A stretch of DNA of 64,000 nucleotides from Tepidibacillus_B infernus (lineage in GTDB: Bacteria; Bacillota; Bacilli; Tepidibacillales; Tepidibacillaceae). The stretch's first letter is position 1. Every line of letters starts with the position of its first letter. Shown in pieces: positions 17,591-26,973 of this stretch. The notes beneath the pieces were generated by a model that worked only from the letters and a program-made list of their open reading frames with translations, searched no databases and had not been told where the DNA came from. The DNA lies in assembly GCF_048898065.1 (NCBI RefSeq), contig NZ_JBLWFI010000001.1, forward strand, positions 310,001 to 374,000, written 5' to 3'. A program made the position numbers and the translations under genes.

Positions 17591-19006
17591 ATGAGTGAAT
17601 TTCGCCTAGAAAAAGACCTGTTAGGCACAAAAGAAGTACCAAAAGATGCTTATTATGGAATTCAAACCATGCGTGCAGTAGAAAACTTTCCCATTACGGG
17701 ATATCCTCCACACAAGGAATTAATTCGGGCTTTTGGCTATGTAAAAAAAGCGGCTGCAATGGCTAACTCAGAGGTAGGGGTATTAAACAAAAAAATAGCT
17801 GGTGCGATTATTCAAGCGGCTGAAGAAGTAATAGAAGGTAAATTGCATGAACATTTTATTGTTGATTCTATTCAAGGTGGAGCAGGAACTTCATTTAATA
17901 TGAATGCGAATGAAGTAATTGCCAACCGTGCTATTGAAATCATGGGTGGGGAAAAAGGAAATTACCTATTAGTAAGCCCTAATACCCATGTCAATATGGC
18001 TCAATCCACCAATGATGCCTTTCCAACTGCTATACATATTGCTGTTTTCAACTTATCCAAGGGGTTGATTGAAGCATTAAAGGAACTACATCAATCATTG
18101 GAGAAGAAAACGCAAGAATTTGACGATGTAATTAAAATGGGTAGAACTCATCTTCAAGATGCAGTGCCTATTCGTTTAGGGCAAGAATTTAGCGCATATG
18201 GCAATGTGATTAGCCGTGATATCACTCGGATTCAACAATCCGTTCAACACCTTGGAGAAGTGAACATGGGAGCAACAGCTGTTGGAACTGGATTAAATGC
18301 CATGCCTCAATATATTAAGCGAGTTGTAGAAATTTTAGCTGAAATTACGGGTCTACCTTTAAAAAATGCCAAAAATCTTGTGGATGCAACTCAAAATACA
18401 GATGCTTACACAGAAGTCTCATCTTCACTTAAAATATTAGCGATTAACCTTTCGAAAATGGCTAATGACTTGCGATTGATGGCCTCTGGTCCTCGCACTG
18501 GATTCAATGAAATCAATTTACCGCCTCGGCAACCTGGATCATCTATTATGCCTGGTAAGGTGAATCCTGTTATGGCAGAAGTGATTAACCAGATAGCTTT
18601 CCAAGTCATTGGCAATGATCATACTATTTCCTTAGCTTCAGAGGCAGGCCAATTAGAGTTAAATGTAATGGAGCCAGTATTGGTTTTTAATCTTTTGCAA
18701 TCATTAAGTATTCTTCAAAATGGTATTCGTGTTTTCACCCAATATTTAATTGATGGAATAACGGCAAATGTGGAACGTTGTAAACAATTGGTTGAAAATA
18801 GTGTGGGCATTGTAACCGCGATTAATCCGCATGTGGGATATGAGATTGCAACACAGGTGGCAAAGGAAGCATTAACAACAGGCAAACCTGTAAGGGAAAT
18901 TTGTTTAGAAAGAGGTTTACTCACAGAAGAGGAACTAGAACTGATTTTAGATACCAAAGAAATGACTGCTCCAGGCATTGCTGGAGCCCAACTGATTCTT
19001 AGATGA
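17591..19006 (+). CDS. aspA: Aspartate ammonia-lyase (aspartase)
   Basis: Reversibly deaminates L-aspartate to fumarate and ammonia in the cytoplasm. The 471 residues match the family length. The fumarase/aspartase signature GSSIMPGKVNP is near residue 319, with the catalytic Ser in this flexible loop. The N-terminal LLGTKEVPKDAYYG and GAGTSFNMNANEV near 100 favour aspartase over fumarase C; the separation is by pattern only. It has its own probable promoter and terminator, so it is a single-gene unit between spoIIB-like and the maf block. This is an insertion relative to B. subtilis. Confidence 0.92.
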   Translation: MSEFRLEKDLLGTKEVPKDAYYGIQTMRAVENFPITGYPPHKELIRAFGYVKKAAAMANSEVGVLNKKIAGAIIQAAEEVIEGKLHEHFIVDSIQGGAGTSFNMNANEVIANRAIEIMGGEKGNYLLVSPNTHVNMAQSTNDAFPTAIHIAVFNLSKGLIEALKELHQSLEKKTQEFDDVIKMGRTHLQDAVPIRLGQEFSAYGNVISRDITRIQQSVQHLGEVNMGATAVGTGLNAMPQYIKRVVEILAEITGLPLKNAKNLVDATQNTDAYTEVSSSLKILAINLSKMANDLRLMASGPRTGFNEINLPPRQPGSSIMPGKVNPVMAEVINQIAFQVIGNDHTISLASEAGQLELNVMEPVLVFNLLQSLSILQNGIRVFTQYLIDGITANVERCKQLVENSVGIVTAINPHVGYEIATQVAKEALTTGKPVREICLERGLLTEEELELILDTKEMTAPGIAGAQLILR

Positions 19007-19023
19007 ACCTTAAAGATTTACTT

Positions 19024-19054
19024 AAGACTGTTAGGAGTTCTAGCAGTCTTTTTT
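19024..19054 (+). terminator. Intrinsic terminator after aspA
   Basis: An 11-bp stem (AAGACTGTTAG with CTAGCAGTCTT, one G-T pair), 5-nt loop, followed by six Ts. Confidence 0.9.
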
Positions 19055-19210
19055 ACATTCTCCCCACAAAAGTGACGACTCCCTTCGAATTTTGTAAGGA
19101 AACTTCTGTTGTTTTGCTTGTCACCTTATGATACTTTTGCTACACTTAAATTGACATATCATGACAATTTTAAACAAAAAATATATTGTTTAGGGGAGAA
19201 ATAGAAACAG

Positions 19211-19453
19211 ATGAAGGCACCGCAGACATTGATATTTGTTATTATTCTCATTAGTGGATTGCTTTTAGGAAGTTTAATTGGACAAATCCTAGGAGAATGG
19301 CTTCCAATTTTGAAGGAAAGTCAACAAATTGTTTGGCACCCACGCGCAGATTTAAATATTTTGAAGTATGATTTCAATGTTCAGGTTAAACTAAACTTAG
19401 CTAGTTTTATTGGTCTAGGCCTAGCATTCTGGTTATATCGAAAATATAGGTGA
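19211..19453 (+). CDS. Small membrane protein, DUF4321 family
   Basis: Eighty residues with two membrane helices, at about 7-30 (LIFVIILISGLLLGSLIGQI) and 60-77, and a short extracytoplasmic or cytoplasmic loop between them. It matches the DUF4321 pattern, a family usually found just upstream of maf in Firmicutes. The function is not known. ATG 19211 follows AGGGGAGAA. Its stop overlaps the upstream GTG of maf, and it is probably co-transcribed with maf and radC. Confidence 0.8.
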   Translation: MKAPQTLIFVIILISGLLLGSLIGQILGEWLPILKESQQIVWHPRADLNILKYDFNVQVKLNLASFIGLGLAFWLYRKYR

Positions 19454-19458
19454 TTTCA

Positions 19459-20064
19459 ATGGAAAAAATCATTTTAGCTTCTTCATCTCCTCGGCGTAGA
19501 GAGATATTAGAATTAATTGGAATCTCCTTTTTGGTTCATCCAAGTGATGTAGATGAAGGTTATAATGAGTCAAATTCCCCTGAAGATATAGTGAAACAGC
19601 TGGCAACAAGAAAGGCTATGGATATTGCTTCCTATTATCAAGAGGGAATCATCATTGGTGCTGACACAATTGTGGTATTGGATGGGCAAATTTTAGGAAA
19701 ACCCAAGGATGAAGAAGACGCTTTTCAAATGTTAAACAGACTACAAGGTAGATCCCATCAGGTATTTAGTGGAGTTGCAGTCGTTGATGCAAAAACAAGA
19801 GAAGTGAAGGCATCTTATCAAATGACAAAAGTATATATGGATCCCTTATCAGAAGAAGAGATTCGTTTGTACATTGCGACGAAGGAACCGATGGATAAGG
19901 CCGGTTCTTATGGGATTCAAGGCTTTGGTGCCATATTTATTGAAAAAATTGAGGGAGATTATTTCAATGTGGTTGGGCTCCCTGTTGCTTTATTATCTAC
20001 CTTATTAAAAGATTTTGGTATACAAATTTTAAAGGATATGATCCATCCTAAAAGCATAGTCTAA
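19459..20064 (+). CDS. maf: Maf nucleoside triphosphate pyrophosphatase
   Basis: Hydrolyses dTTP/UTP and modified NTPs to monophosphates, a house-cleaning role linked to septum formation. About 201 residues. The family start ILASSSPRRREILELIG is followed by the metal-site residues in IIGADTIVVLDGQILGKPKD and later KAGSYGIQGFG. ATG 19459 is preferred over the in-frame GTG 19450, because GGTGAT then serves as the ribosome site. It lies between DUF4321 and radC, in the B. subtilis order. Confidence 0.96.
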   Translation: MEKIILASSSPRRREILELIGISFLVHPSDVDEGYNESNSPEDIVKQLATRKAMDIASYYQEGIIIGADTIVVLDGQILGKPKDEEDAFQMLNRLQGRSHQVFSGVAVVDAKTREVKASYQMTKVYMDPLSEEEIRLYIATKEPMDKAGSYGIQGFGAIFIEKIEGDYFNVVGLPVALLSTLLKDFGIQILKDMIHPKSIV

Positions 20065-20114
20065 ACCTCTATGTATCCTCTAACGCTTCGGATGTGATGT
20101 TTGGAGGAACTCAC

Positions 20115-20810
20115 ATGGAACAGATGAAACAAATAATGGTTAAGGACATTCCTGTAGATGAACGTCCGCGGGAACGAATGATCTATTATGGTGCTGACAG
20201 TTTAAGTAATGTTGAATTGTTAGCGATCCTGTTGCGAACGGGGAGTAGTAATGAATCTGTTTTTCAACTTGCCCAAAAAATTTTATCAGAAATGGAAACA
20301 TTACAGAACTTATTAGACGTTACTATAGAGGAACTTACTAAAATTAGAGGGATAGGTCCGGCTAAAGCTGTGCAATTAAAAGCAGCGATTGAGTTGGGTA
20401 AAAGAATAGCAAAACATTCTCCTCAAGATAAAGTGACAATTCGTTCCCCAAAGGATGTTGCTGATTATTTAATGGAAGATATGAGATATCTTAAACAAGA
20501 ACAATTTGTTGCTTTATTGTTAGATACCAAGAATCAAATCTTGGCAAAAGAGGTAATCACCATTGGAACATTAAATTCTTCAATTGTTCATCCTCGTGAA
20601 GTATTTAAACCGGCAATTAAGAAAAGTGTTTCGGCGATAATTGTTGCACATAACCATCCAAGTGGTGATCCAACACCTAGTCGTGAAGACATTGATGTGA
20701 CAAAGCGTTTAGCACAAGCAGGTGAGATTTTGGGGATTGATCTGTTAGATCATCTTGTAATTGGTGATGGACGATATACATCGTTAAAAGATAAAGGATT
20801 TTTTACCTAA
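20115..20810 (+). CDS. radC: RadC family JAB-domain protein
   Basis: About 231 residues. An N-terminal helix-hairpin-helix region (IRGIGPAKAVQLKAAIELG) near residue 70 is followed by the JAB/MPN metalloprotease fold with its zinc motif HNHPSGDPTPSREDID near 180. The biochemical role is still unclear; the old link to DNA repair is disputed. ATG 20115 has TTTGGAGG upstream; the in-frame GTG 20094 is before that site and is rejected. It lies 50 bp after maf and before mreB, the conserved order in Bacilli. Confidence 0.95.
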   Translation: MEQMKQIMVKDIPVDERPRERMIYYGADSLSNVELLAILLRTGSSNESVFQLAQKILSEMETLQNLLDVTIEELTKIRGIGPAKAVQLKAAIELGKRIAKHSPQDKVTIRSPKDVADYLMEDMRYLKQEQFVALLLDTKNQILAKEVITIGTLNSSIVHPREVFKPAIKKSVSAIIVAHNHPSGDPTPSREDIDVTKRLAQAGEILGIDLLDHLVIGDGRYTSLKDKGFFT

Positions 20811-20909
20811 AAATGGTGATGGATTTATTTCTTTATTGAAGTATAATTTTAAATTGATTGGTAAACTTTTATGACATCATTTGTATAGGGCGAAGGGAGA
20901 CTTTTTATT

Positions 20910-21941
20910 ATGTTTAGTGGACGTTACATCGGTATAGATTTAGGAACAGCAAATACATTAGTGTATGTTAAAGGAAAAGGAATAGTTGTAAGAGAACCTT
21001 CTGTAGTAGCCATTAATAATGAAACGAAAGAGATTAGAGCGGTAGGTAATGCAGCCAAACAAATGATTGGGAGAACACCTGGAAGTATCGTGGCAAGACG
21101 CCCAATGAAGGATGGGGTAATCGCTGATTTTGAAACAACAGCAAGAATGATCAGCTACTTTATTAGCCAAGCAGTAAAAAATCGTGGTTTGATCCCAAGA
21201 AAACCATATATCATGGTCTGTGTTCCATCTGGTATTACAGAAGTGGAAAAAAGAGCAGTCATTGATGCTGCAAAACTAGCTGGTGCTAAAGAAGCTGAAG
21301 TGATTGAGGAACCTTTAGCCGCTGCTATTGGTGCAGATTTACCTGTTTGGGAGCCAACAGGTAGTATGGTTGTAGATATTGGTGGTGGAACAACTGAAGT
21401 AGCGGTTATCTCTCTAGGTGGAATTGTAAGTAGTCGTTCTATCCGTGTGGGTGGGGACGAAATGGATGAAGCCATTACTCAATATATCAAAAAAGTGTAT
21501 AGTTTAATGATTGGGGAAAGAACGGCAGAACAATTAAAGATCGATATTGGAGCAGCGATTGCACCGATTAAGGATGAACAGATGGAAATCAGAGGACGTG
21601 ACCTCATCACAGGTTTGCCAAAAACAATTACTGTGACTTCCAAGGAAATTGCTGAAGCCTTAACTGATACAGTAGATAACATTATCGAAGCTGTAAAGAT
21701 TACATTGGAGAAGACCCCACCTGAATTAGCAGCAGATATTATGGATCGAGGGATCGTACTAACTGGTGGCGGGGCTTTATTACGAAATCTAGATCGTTTA
21801 CTTAGTGATGAAACAGGTATGCCAGTTGTTGTCGCGGATAATCCATTAGATTGTGTGGCCATTGGTACAGGAAAATCTTTAGAACATATGCATTTATTTA
21901 AAGACAAGGATAAAGGAAAACGATCAAAGAAAAGTAAATAG
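20910..21941 (+). CDS. mreB: Rod shape-determining protein MreB
   Basis: Actin-like filament protein that guides lateral wall synthesis at the cytoplasmic face of the membrane. The 343 residues show phosphate loop 1 IGIDLGTANTLVYV at 7-20, phosphate loop 2 DIGGGTTEVAVISLGG near 160, and the adenosine motif TGGGALLRNL near 287. It is followed by mreC and mreD, so the elongasome operon is intact. The last dozen residues are strongly basic. It starts behind CGAAGGGAGAC. Confidence 0.98.
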   Translation: MFSGRYIGIDLGTANTLVYVKGKGIVVREPSVVAINNETKEIRAVGNAAKQMIGRTPGSIVARRPMKDGVIADFETTARMISYFISQAVKNRGLIPRKPYIMVCVPSGITEVEKRAVIDAAKLAGAKEAEVIEEPLAAAIGADLPVWEPTGSMVVDIGGGTTEVAVISLGGIVSSRSIRVGGDEMDEAITQYIKKVYSLMIGERTAEQLKIDIGAAIAPIKDEQMEIRGRDLITGLPKTITVTSKEIAEALTDTVDNIIEAVKITLEKTPPELAADIMDRGIVLTGGGALLRNLDRLLSDETGMPVVVADNPLDCVAIGTGKSLEHMHLFKDKDKGKRSKKSK

Positions 21942-21977
21942 GGGTAAGGTTTGACCGAACAAATAGAGAACGAGTAG

Positions 21978-22889
21978 GTGTTTGGATTGTTTTCTAAGTT
22001 ATTTAGTAATAAGCATCTGATTATTATTTTGTTTAGTTTAATTATTTTGGTCATCGTAATGGGACTAACGCTTAATCATCGTGAATTAACATGGCCAGAG
22101 AAATTTTTAAAAGATACCATCTCGCTAACCCAAGGTATTTTATATAAACCCGCTAGCAAAATAGCGGGTTTCTTTGAAGATATCAACAATTACACCTTGA
22201 CTTACAAAGAAAATAAGTCACTTAAAAAGATATTACATCAATATTCACAAGTCGTTGCAGAATTAAATCAGCTGCGAGACGAAAATAAACGATTAAAAGA
22301 AATGCTAGATTACAAGGAGAAGGCAGTCAACCAGTACCAACTTAAAGTAGGACAGGTTATTGCCAGATCTCCTGACCGCTGGAATAATATGCTTATCATA
22401 GATCAAGGTTCAAACGATGGGATCAAAAAAGATATGGCAGTTATTACGACCCAAGGTTTGATTGGGAAAGTATATAGTGTGTCTAGTTTTTCTTCTACCG
22501 TCCAATTGGTCTCTAGTAGCACAGATGGTGGCTTTATCTTTGCTGCTATTCAAAGTGAACCTATGACATATGGTGTGGTTGAGGGTTATGACAAAAAGAG
22601 AAATGAATTGCAAATAAAAAAAATTGACCTCGATGCTGTGATCGAGCCTGGACAATTGGTTACTACCTCAAATTTAGGTGGCGTATTTCCTTCAGGGATA
22701 GTGATCGGAAAAGTGGTTAGGGTAGAAGAAGGAGAAAATGGAGGTTTAACCAAAACAGCATATGTTCAACCTGCAGCAGATCTGTACCATATAAATGAAG
22801 TATATATTGTGATGAAAACCAATGTTCAATCGATTAACAGTGGAACAGTACAAGAATCTGAAGAGACACCATCGAAGGAGGTAAAGTAA
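21978..22889 (+). CDS. mreC: Cell shape protein MreC
   Basis: Bitopic membrane protein of the elongasome that activates PBP2. The 303-residue protein has a membrane helix near 14-32, a coiled coil near 70-110, and the two-barrel MreC domain (ARSPDRWNNMLIIDQGSNDG near 130; TSNLGGVFPSGIVIGKV near 230). The start could be GTG 21978 or TTG 21987; the latter is better spaced from GTAGGTG. A perfect 10-bp inverted repeat lies inside the gene at 22146-22171. Its stop overlaps the mreD start by one base. Confidence 0.95.
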   Translation: MFGLFSKLFSNKHLIIILFSLIILVIVMGLTLNHRELTWPEKFLKDTISLTQGILYKPASKIAGFFEDINNYTLTYKENKSLKKILHQYSQVVAELNQLRDENKRLKEMLDYKEKAVNQYQLKVGQVIARSPDRWNNMLIIDQGSNDGIKKDMAVITTQGLIGKVYSVSSFSSTVQLVSSSTDGGFIFAAIQSEPMTYGVVEGYDKKRNELQIKKIDLDAVIEPGQLVTTSNLGGVFPSGIVIGKVVRVEEGENGGLTKTAYVQPAADLYHINEVYIVMKTNVQSINSGTVQESEETPSKEVK

Positions 22890-23398
22890 TGGGGAAAGGT
22901 TGGATCAATGGTTTACTTTTTCTTCTTTTCCTTTTTGAAGGTACAATTTTCCAATTCCTGACCGCTGATCGATATGGTTCTTCATATGGGATTGTTCCTC
23001 GTTTTGTTCTAGCCACAATCATTTTCATCTCAATTTTTAAAGGTAAAACTTATGGCTTGTATGTAGGACTTTTTTTTGGATTTCTTCAAGACATTGTCTA
23101 TGGAAATGTAATTGGGGTCTATACGATTGGAATGGCTGCTATTGGTTATTTTAGTGGATGGTTAATTCAATATTTTCATCCTTCTTTATCAATCTATGTT
23201 TTGTTTCAACTTTTTAGCCAGCTCCTTTTTGAACTCTATCTATATGGAATGTTACGTCTATTTCATCTGATTGATATATCTATAGAATGGTCAATGTTAC
23301 ACTTAATGATCCCATCTGTTGTTGTGAATGTTGCTTTTGCTATATTGGTGTATAAACCATATTTCAGACTTATACAAGAAAAAAGAAAAGATGGCTAG
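22889..23398 (+). CDS. mreD: Rod shape-determining membrane protein MreD
   Basis: Polytopic membrane protein (169 residues, about five helices) acting with MreC. The characteristic segment is GLYVGLFFGFLQDIVYGNVI near residue 52. The start codon overlaps the mreC stop (TAATG), and AAGGAGG lies in the mreC end, so translation is coupled. Sequence conservation in this family is low; operon position and membrane profile carry the call. Confidence 0.93.
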   Translation: MGKGWINGLLFLLFLFEGTIFQFLTADRYGSSYGIVPRFVLATIIFISIFKGKTYGLYVGLFFGFLQDIVYGNVIGVYTIGMAAIGYFSGWLIQYFHPSLSIYVLFQLFSQLLFELYLYGMLRLFHLIDISIEWSMLHLMIPSVVVNVAFAILVYKPYFRLIQEKRKDG

Positions 23399-23418
23399 TA
23401 TAGAGTGAGGTGATGACA

Positions 23419-25365
23419 ATGAAGAAAAAAACCAAAGAAAAGAAACCCATTTCTTTAATACGGATCAATATCTTATTTTTTATTGTGTTTCTTTTGTTTG
23501 CTGTCATTATCTTCCGCCTATCTTTTGTTCAATTAGTAGAAGGGGCTAAATATAAAGCTTTAGCTGATACAAATCGAGTTAAAGAGATTCCTTTTACTGC
23601 ACCGCGTGGATTGATTATGGATGCGAACCATGAGGTGCTTGTGAATAACAAAACAGTTTGGACGATTACGTTCCAAATCAATGAAAACCAAAAACAAGAT
23701 TACGAACAAATTGCAGCCTATTTAGCAGATATTCTTGTTAAGCCTGATGAAGACAAGCAAAAATTAAAAGAAACAATTTTAAATGATATGGATGTGGGTC
23801 CTTTTTTTAGGGCTTCAAAATATATTCCTAGAACGATTCGCGTAGATATTGATGAAAAAACCAGAGCTTTTATTGAAGAACATAAGTCGGAATTACCTGG
23901 AATTGAAGTGATTCCAGACCAGATGCGCAATTATATCAATGGGGATTTTATGGGTCATGTCTTAGGATATACCCGTAACATTCCTAGTTCTAAATTGGAC
24001 TACTACCTTGCCTTAGGTTATAAATTAAACGATCGCATTGGGCGATATGGATTAGAAAAGCAATATGAGGAAGTCTTGCATGGAAAAGATGGGGAATATG
24101 TTGTTGAAGTAAACAGTGATTATGAAACAGTGGAGCAAAAATCGTTTACGAACCCTGTTCCGGGTAATAACCTCATTTTAAGTATTGATAAAAGGTTTCA
24201 AGATGAAGTAGAAAAGGCATTAGAAAAACAAGTCAATGAAATTAAAAATAGGCCTATAAAACCGGCAAAAGATGTCGAAATTGCTACGGCTGTGGTGATG
24301 AACCCGAAAACGGGAGCTATTTTGGCAATGGGAAACTATCCCCGGTTTGATCCCAATTGGTATAATGGCTCAATTTCCACTGAGCTTTATAAAGAGAAAA
24401 TTATGCCTTATGAGGCAAATACGGCTATACGCGGTCGTTTTCCAATGGGTTCTACCATGAAGCCATTAACTGTTCTTATGGGATTACAAGAAGGCGTGAT
24501 TACTCCAAATACGTATATTTTTGACAATGGTAGAATTCAATATGATAAGGATCCATTGGGTAATCCAATCTATATGAGAAATGCGCAAGGTCACGCCTAC
24601 GGCAACTTAAATCCTCAAACTGCTTTACAAAAATCAAGTAATATTTTTATGACTGAAGTCGTCATGAGAATGAGAGCAAAATATGGTCTTTCAAAAACCA
24701 TGGAAAAGATGCGGTATTATGATCAAATGTTTGGCCTAGGGAGTGTAAATACAGGGATTGACCTTCCTGAAGAACTACCAGGAATGATTGCAATGAGTTC
24801 TAAAACAATCAAAGTGAATGGAAAAGAAAAAAGAACTACTTTCCCAAATAGCAACTATGTTCAACAATCGATTGGGCAGAATGACACTTTTACGCCATTA
24901 CAATTAGCTCAATATGTAAGTACAATTGCTAATGGGGGTTACCGTATGCAACCTTACCTCGTGCAAGCGATTGAAGAAGGAACCCCATCAGGAACAAGCG
25001 GAAAAATATTATTTAAACGAGAACCTAAGGTGTTAAATAAAGTAGAAATATCACCCGAAAATTTAAAAACCGTACAAGAAGGAATGCTTTTGGTAACCCA
25101 GCCAGGAGGAACAGCTTATAGCAGCTTAGGAAATCTCCCTATAAGAGTTGCTGCAAAAACGGGTACGGCTCAGTCCTCGGATCGAAGAAAAGAAGATAAT
25201 GCTGTATTGATTGGATATGCACCATATGAGGATCCAGAAATTGCTTTTGCCATTATTGTCCCTCATGGTGGTTATGGTGGCTCAACTGCAGGGCCGATTG
25301 CGAGAGAGATCGTAAAGGCCTATTTAGAAATCTATAAAAATGGATCGAATCTTAAGCAGGAATAA
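23419..25365 (+). CDS. mrdA: Class B penicillin-binding protein 2 (elongasome transpeptidase)
   Basis: Membrane-anchored transpeptidase that cross-links lateral wall peptidoglycan. The roughly 648-residue protein has an N-terminal membrane helix at about 15-40, the pedestal domain with APRGLIMDAN, then the catalytic domain with STMK near 345, SSN near 405 and KTGTAQ near 580. ATG 23419 is behind GTGAGGTGATG; upstream in-frame GTG 23410 and ATG 23413 fall within that site. It is inserted between mreD and minC, where B. subtilis has no PBP gene, but mreBCD-mrdA is a common order elsewhere. Confidence 0.96.
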   Translation: MKKKTKEKKPISLIRINILFFIVFLLFAVIIFRLSFVQLVEGAKYKALADTNRVKEIPFTAPRGLIMDANHEVLVNNKTVWTITFQINENQKQDYEQIAAYLADILVKPDEDKQKLKETILNDMDVGPFFRASKYIPRTIRVDIDEKTRAFIEEHKSELPGIEVIPDQMRNYINGDFMGHVLGYTRNIPSSKLDYYLALGYKLNDRIGRYGLEKQYEEVLHGKDGEYVVEVNSDYETVEQKSFTNPVPGNNLILSIDKRFQDEVEKALEKQVNEIKNRPIKPAKDVEIATAVVMNPKTGAILAMGNYPRFDPNWYNGSISTELYKEKIMPYEANTAIRGRFPMGSTMKPLTVLMGLQEGVITPNTYIFDNGRIQYDKDPLGNPIYMRNAQGHAYGNLNPQTALQKSSNIFMTEVVMRMRAKYGLSKTMEKMRYYDQMFGLGSVNTGIDLPEELPGMIAMSSKTIKVNGKEKRTTFPNSNYVQQSIGQNDTFTPLQLAQYVSTIANGGYRMQPYLVQAIEEGTPSGTSGKILFKREPKVLNKVEISPENLKTVQEGMLLVTQPGGTAYSSLGNLPIRVAAKTGTAQSSDRRKEDNAVLIGYAPYEDPEIAFAIIVPHGGYGGSTAGPIAREIVKAYLEIYKNGSNLKQE

Positions 25366-25409
25366 TCAATAACTTGGCGAATTGTAAAAGAACGAGGTGA
25401 TCTTTGGCG

Positions 25410-26060
25410 ATGACTATGAAACAAAATGTAATCATCAAAGGGACCAAAGATGGCCTAATGTTCCTTTTAAATGATGATTGTTTATTTGACGATGTCATTG
25501 AAGAAATAAAGGAAAAATTAGAACATAGCCATCAAGCGATTTTAACAGGTCCAATCATGAGAGTCACAGTAAAAACAGGAAATCGAAAGTTGACACCCTT
25601 TCAAAAGGAATTGATCAAGGATGTAGTAAAAATTCAGGGGAATTTATATATCCATTCTTTTGAAAGCGAAGAAGATGAATTAAAAAAACAACCGGAAGAT
25701 CAGGTTCAATTGATCTCAGGGACGATACGTTCAGGACAGGTATATCGATTTGAGGGAAATGTACTTTTTGTCGGTGATGTAAATCCTGGCGGGAATATAA
25801 TAGCGACTGGGGATATTTATATCCTTGGTTCGTTACGTGGGTTGGCGCATGCTGGTTTTGGGGGGAATAAAGATGCGGTTATTGCAGCATCCGTGATGAA
25901 ACCAACACAATTACGAATTGCTGATGTGGTGAGTCGATCTCCTGATCAATGGGAAAAACATGCAATCCAAGAATATGCTTATGTAAAAGATGATCAGGTT
26001 GTCATCGATCCAATACAGTATTTTACTAAGTTTAAAAAGATTATGAATTCGGTGATTTAG
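25410..26060 (+). CDS. minC: Septum site-determining protein MinC
   Basis: Inhibitor of FtsZ assembly near the poles, recruited by MinD. About 216 residues. The N-terminal FtsZ-binding domain (1-100) is followed by the beta-helical MinD-binding domain with VLFVGDVNPGGNIIATGDIY near 130 and the conserved SLRGLAHAG. The start is ambiguous among TTG 25404, ATG 25410 and ATG 25416; 25410 has the best spacing to GAGGTGA. It precedes minD by 13 bp. Confidence 0.95.
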   Translation: MTMKQNVIIKGTKDGLMFLLNDDCLFDDVIEEIKEKLEHSHQAILTGPIMRVTVKTGNRKLTPFQKELIKDVVKIQGNLYIHSFESEEDELKKQPEDQVQLISGTIRSGQVYRFEGNVLFVGDVNPGGNIIATGDIYILGSLRGLAHAGFGGNKDAVIAASVMKPTQLRIADVVSRSPDQWEKHAIQEYAYVKDDQVVIDPIQYFTKFKKIMNSVI

Positions 26061-26073
26061 GGGAGGGGTTAAA

Positions 26074-26871
26074 ATGGGAGAAGCAATCGTCATTACTTCT
26101 GGAAAAGGTGGAGTTGGTAAAACCACAACAACCGCTAATATTGGAACGGCCCTTGCTTTATCTGGAAAAAAAGTATGCTTGGTCGATACAGATATCGGTT
26201 TAAGGAATTTAGATGTAGTGATGGGACTGGAACATCGAATTATCTACGATTTGGTTGATGTGATTGATGGTTCCTGTCGATTACAGCAGGCCCTTATCAA
26301 AGATAAACGATTTGATCACCTCTTTCTATTACCAGCAGCACAAACCAAAGATAAAAATGCTATTTATCCAGAACAGATGAAAGAGATCGTGAATGAATTA
26401 AAGAAAGACTTTGATTATATTCTAATCGATTGTCCAGCGGGAATTGAACAAGGGTTTAAAAACGCAGTGGCAGGTGCAGATCATGCTGTTGTTGTTGCAA
26501 CGCCTGAAACAGCATCAGTCCGTGACGCAGATCGAGTGATTGGCTTATTGGAGGCTGAACGTCATATTAGCTCTCCCAAATTAGTGATCAATCGGATACG
26601 TCCTCACATGATGAAAAAGGGAGACATGCTAGATGTGGAAGAGATTGTTTCCATTTTAGCTATAGATCTATTGGGCATTGTTCCAGATGATGAGCATGTG
26701 ATTAAATCTTCTAATCATGGTGAGCCGATTGCCTTAAATCCCGAGACCTTTGCAGGAATCGCTTATCGTAATATTGCCCGTCGGATTTTAGGGGAAACTG
26801 TTCCTTTAATCAATCTAGAGGAAAAACAAGGATTATTTTATAAAATGAAAAAATTACTTGGCATGAAATAG
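26074..26871 (+). CDS. minD: Septum site-determining ATPase MinD
   Basis: ParA/MinD-family ATPase (265 residues) that binds the membrane and MinC. The deviant Walker A motif SGKGGVGKTT is at residues 9-18, the switch region is DTDIGLRNLD near 40, and the C-terminal amphipathic helix (LFYKMKKLLGMK) is the membrane-targeting sequence. Its stop codon lies within the base of the following terminator, which ends the mre-min transcript. No minE or divIVA gene lies nearby. Confidence 0.98.
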   Translation: MGEAIVITSGKGGVGKTTTTANIGTALALSGKKVCLVDTDIGLRNLDVVMGLEHRIIYDLVDVIDGSCRLQQALIKDKRFDHLFLLPAAQTKDKNAIYPEQMKEIVNELKKDFDYILIDCPAGIEQGFKNAVAGADHAVVVATPETASVRDADRVIGLLEAERHISSPKLVINRIRPHMMKKGDMLDVEEIVSILAIDLLGIVPDDEHVIKSSNHGEPIALNPETFAGIAYRNIARRILGETVPLINLEEKQGLFYKMKKLLGMK

Positions 26872-26901
26872 CAGGCCTTTTAAGGGTTCCTGCTATTTTT
26901 T
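26867..26901 (+). terminator. Intrinsic terminator overlapping the minD stop
   Basis: A perfect 9-bp stem, AATAGCAGG at 26867-26875 with CCTGCTATT at 26889-26897, followed by Ts. It includes the minD stop codon. A good TATAAT box follows at 26919 but has no convincing -35 partner. Confidence 0.88.
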
Positions 26902-26973
26902 CGGTGTGCTTTGTAGGTTATAATAGTAGTGTGCTTGGCATAGGCCGAGCTTTCTTTTAGGGAGGCTTCAAGG

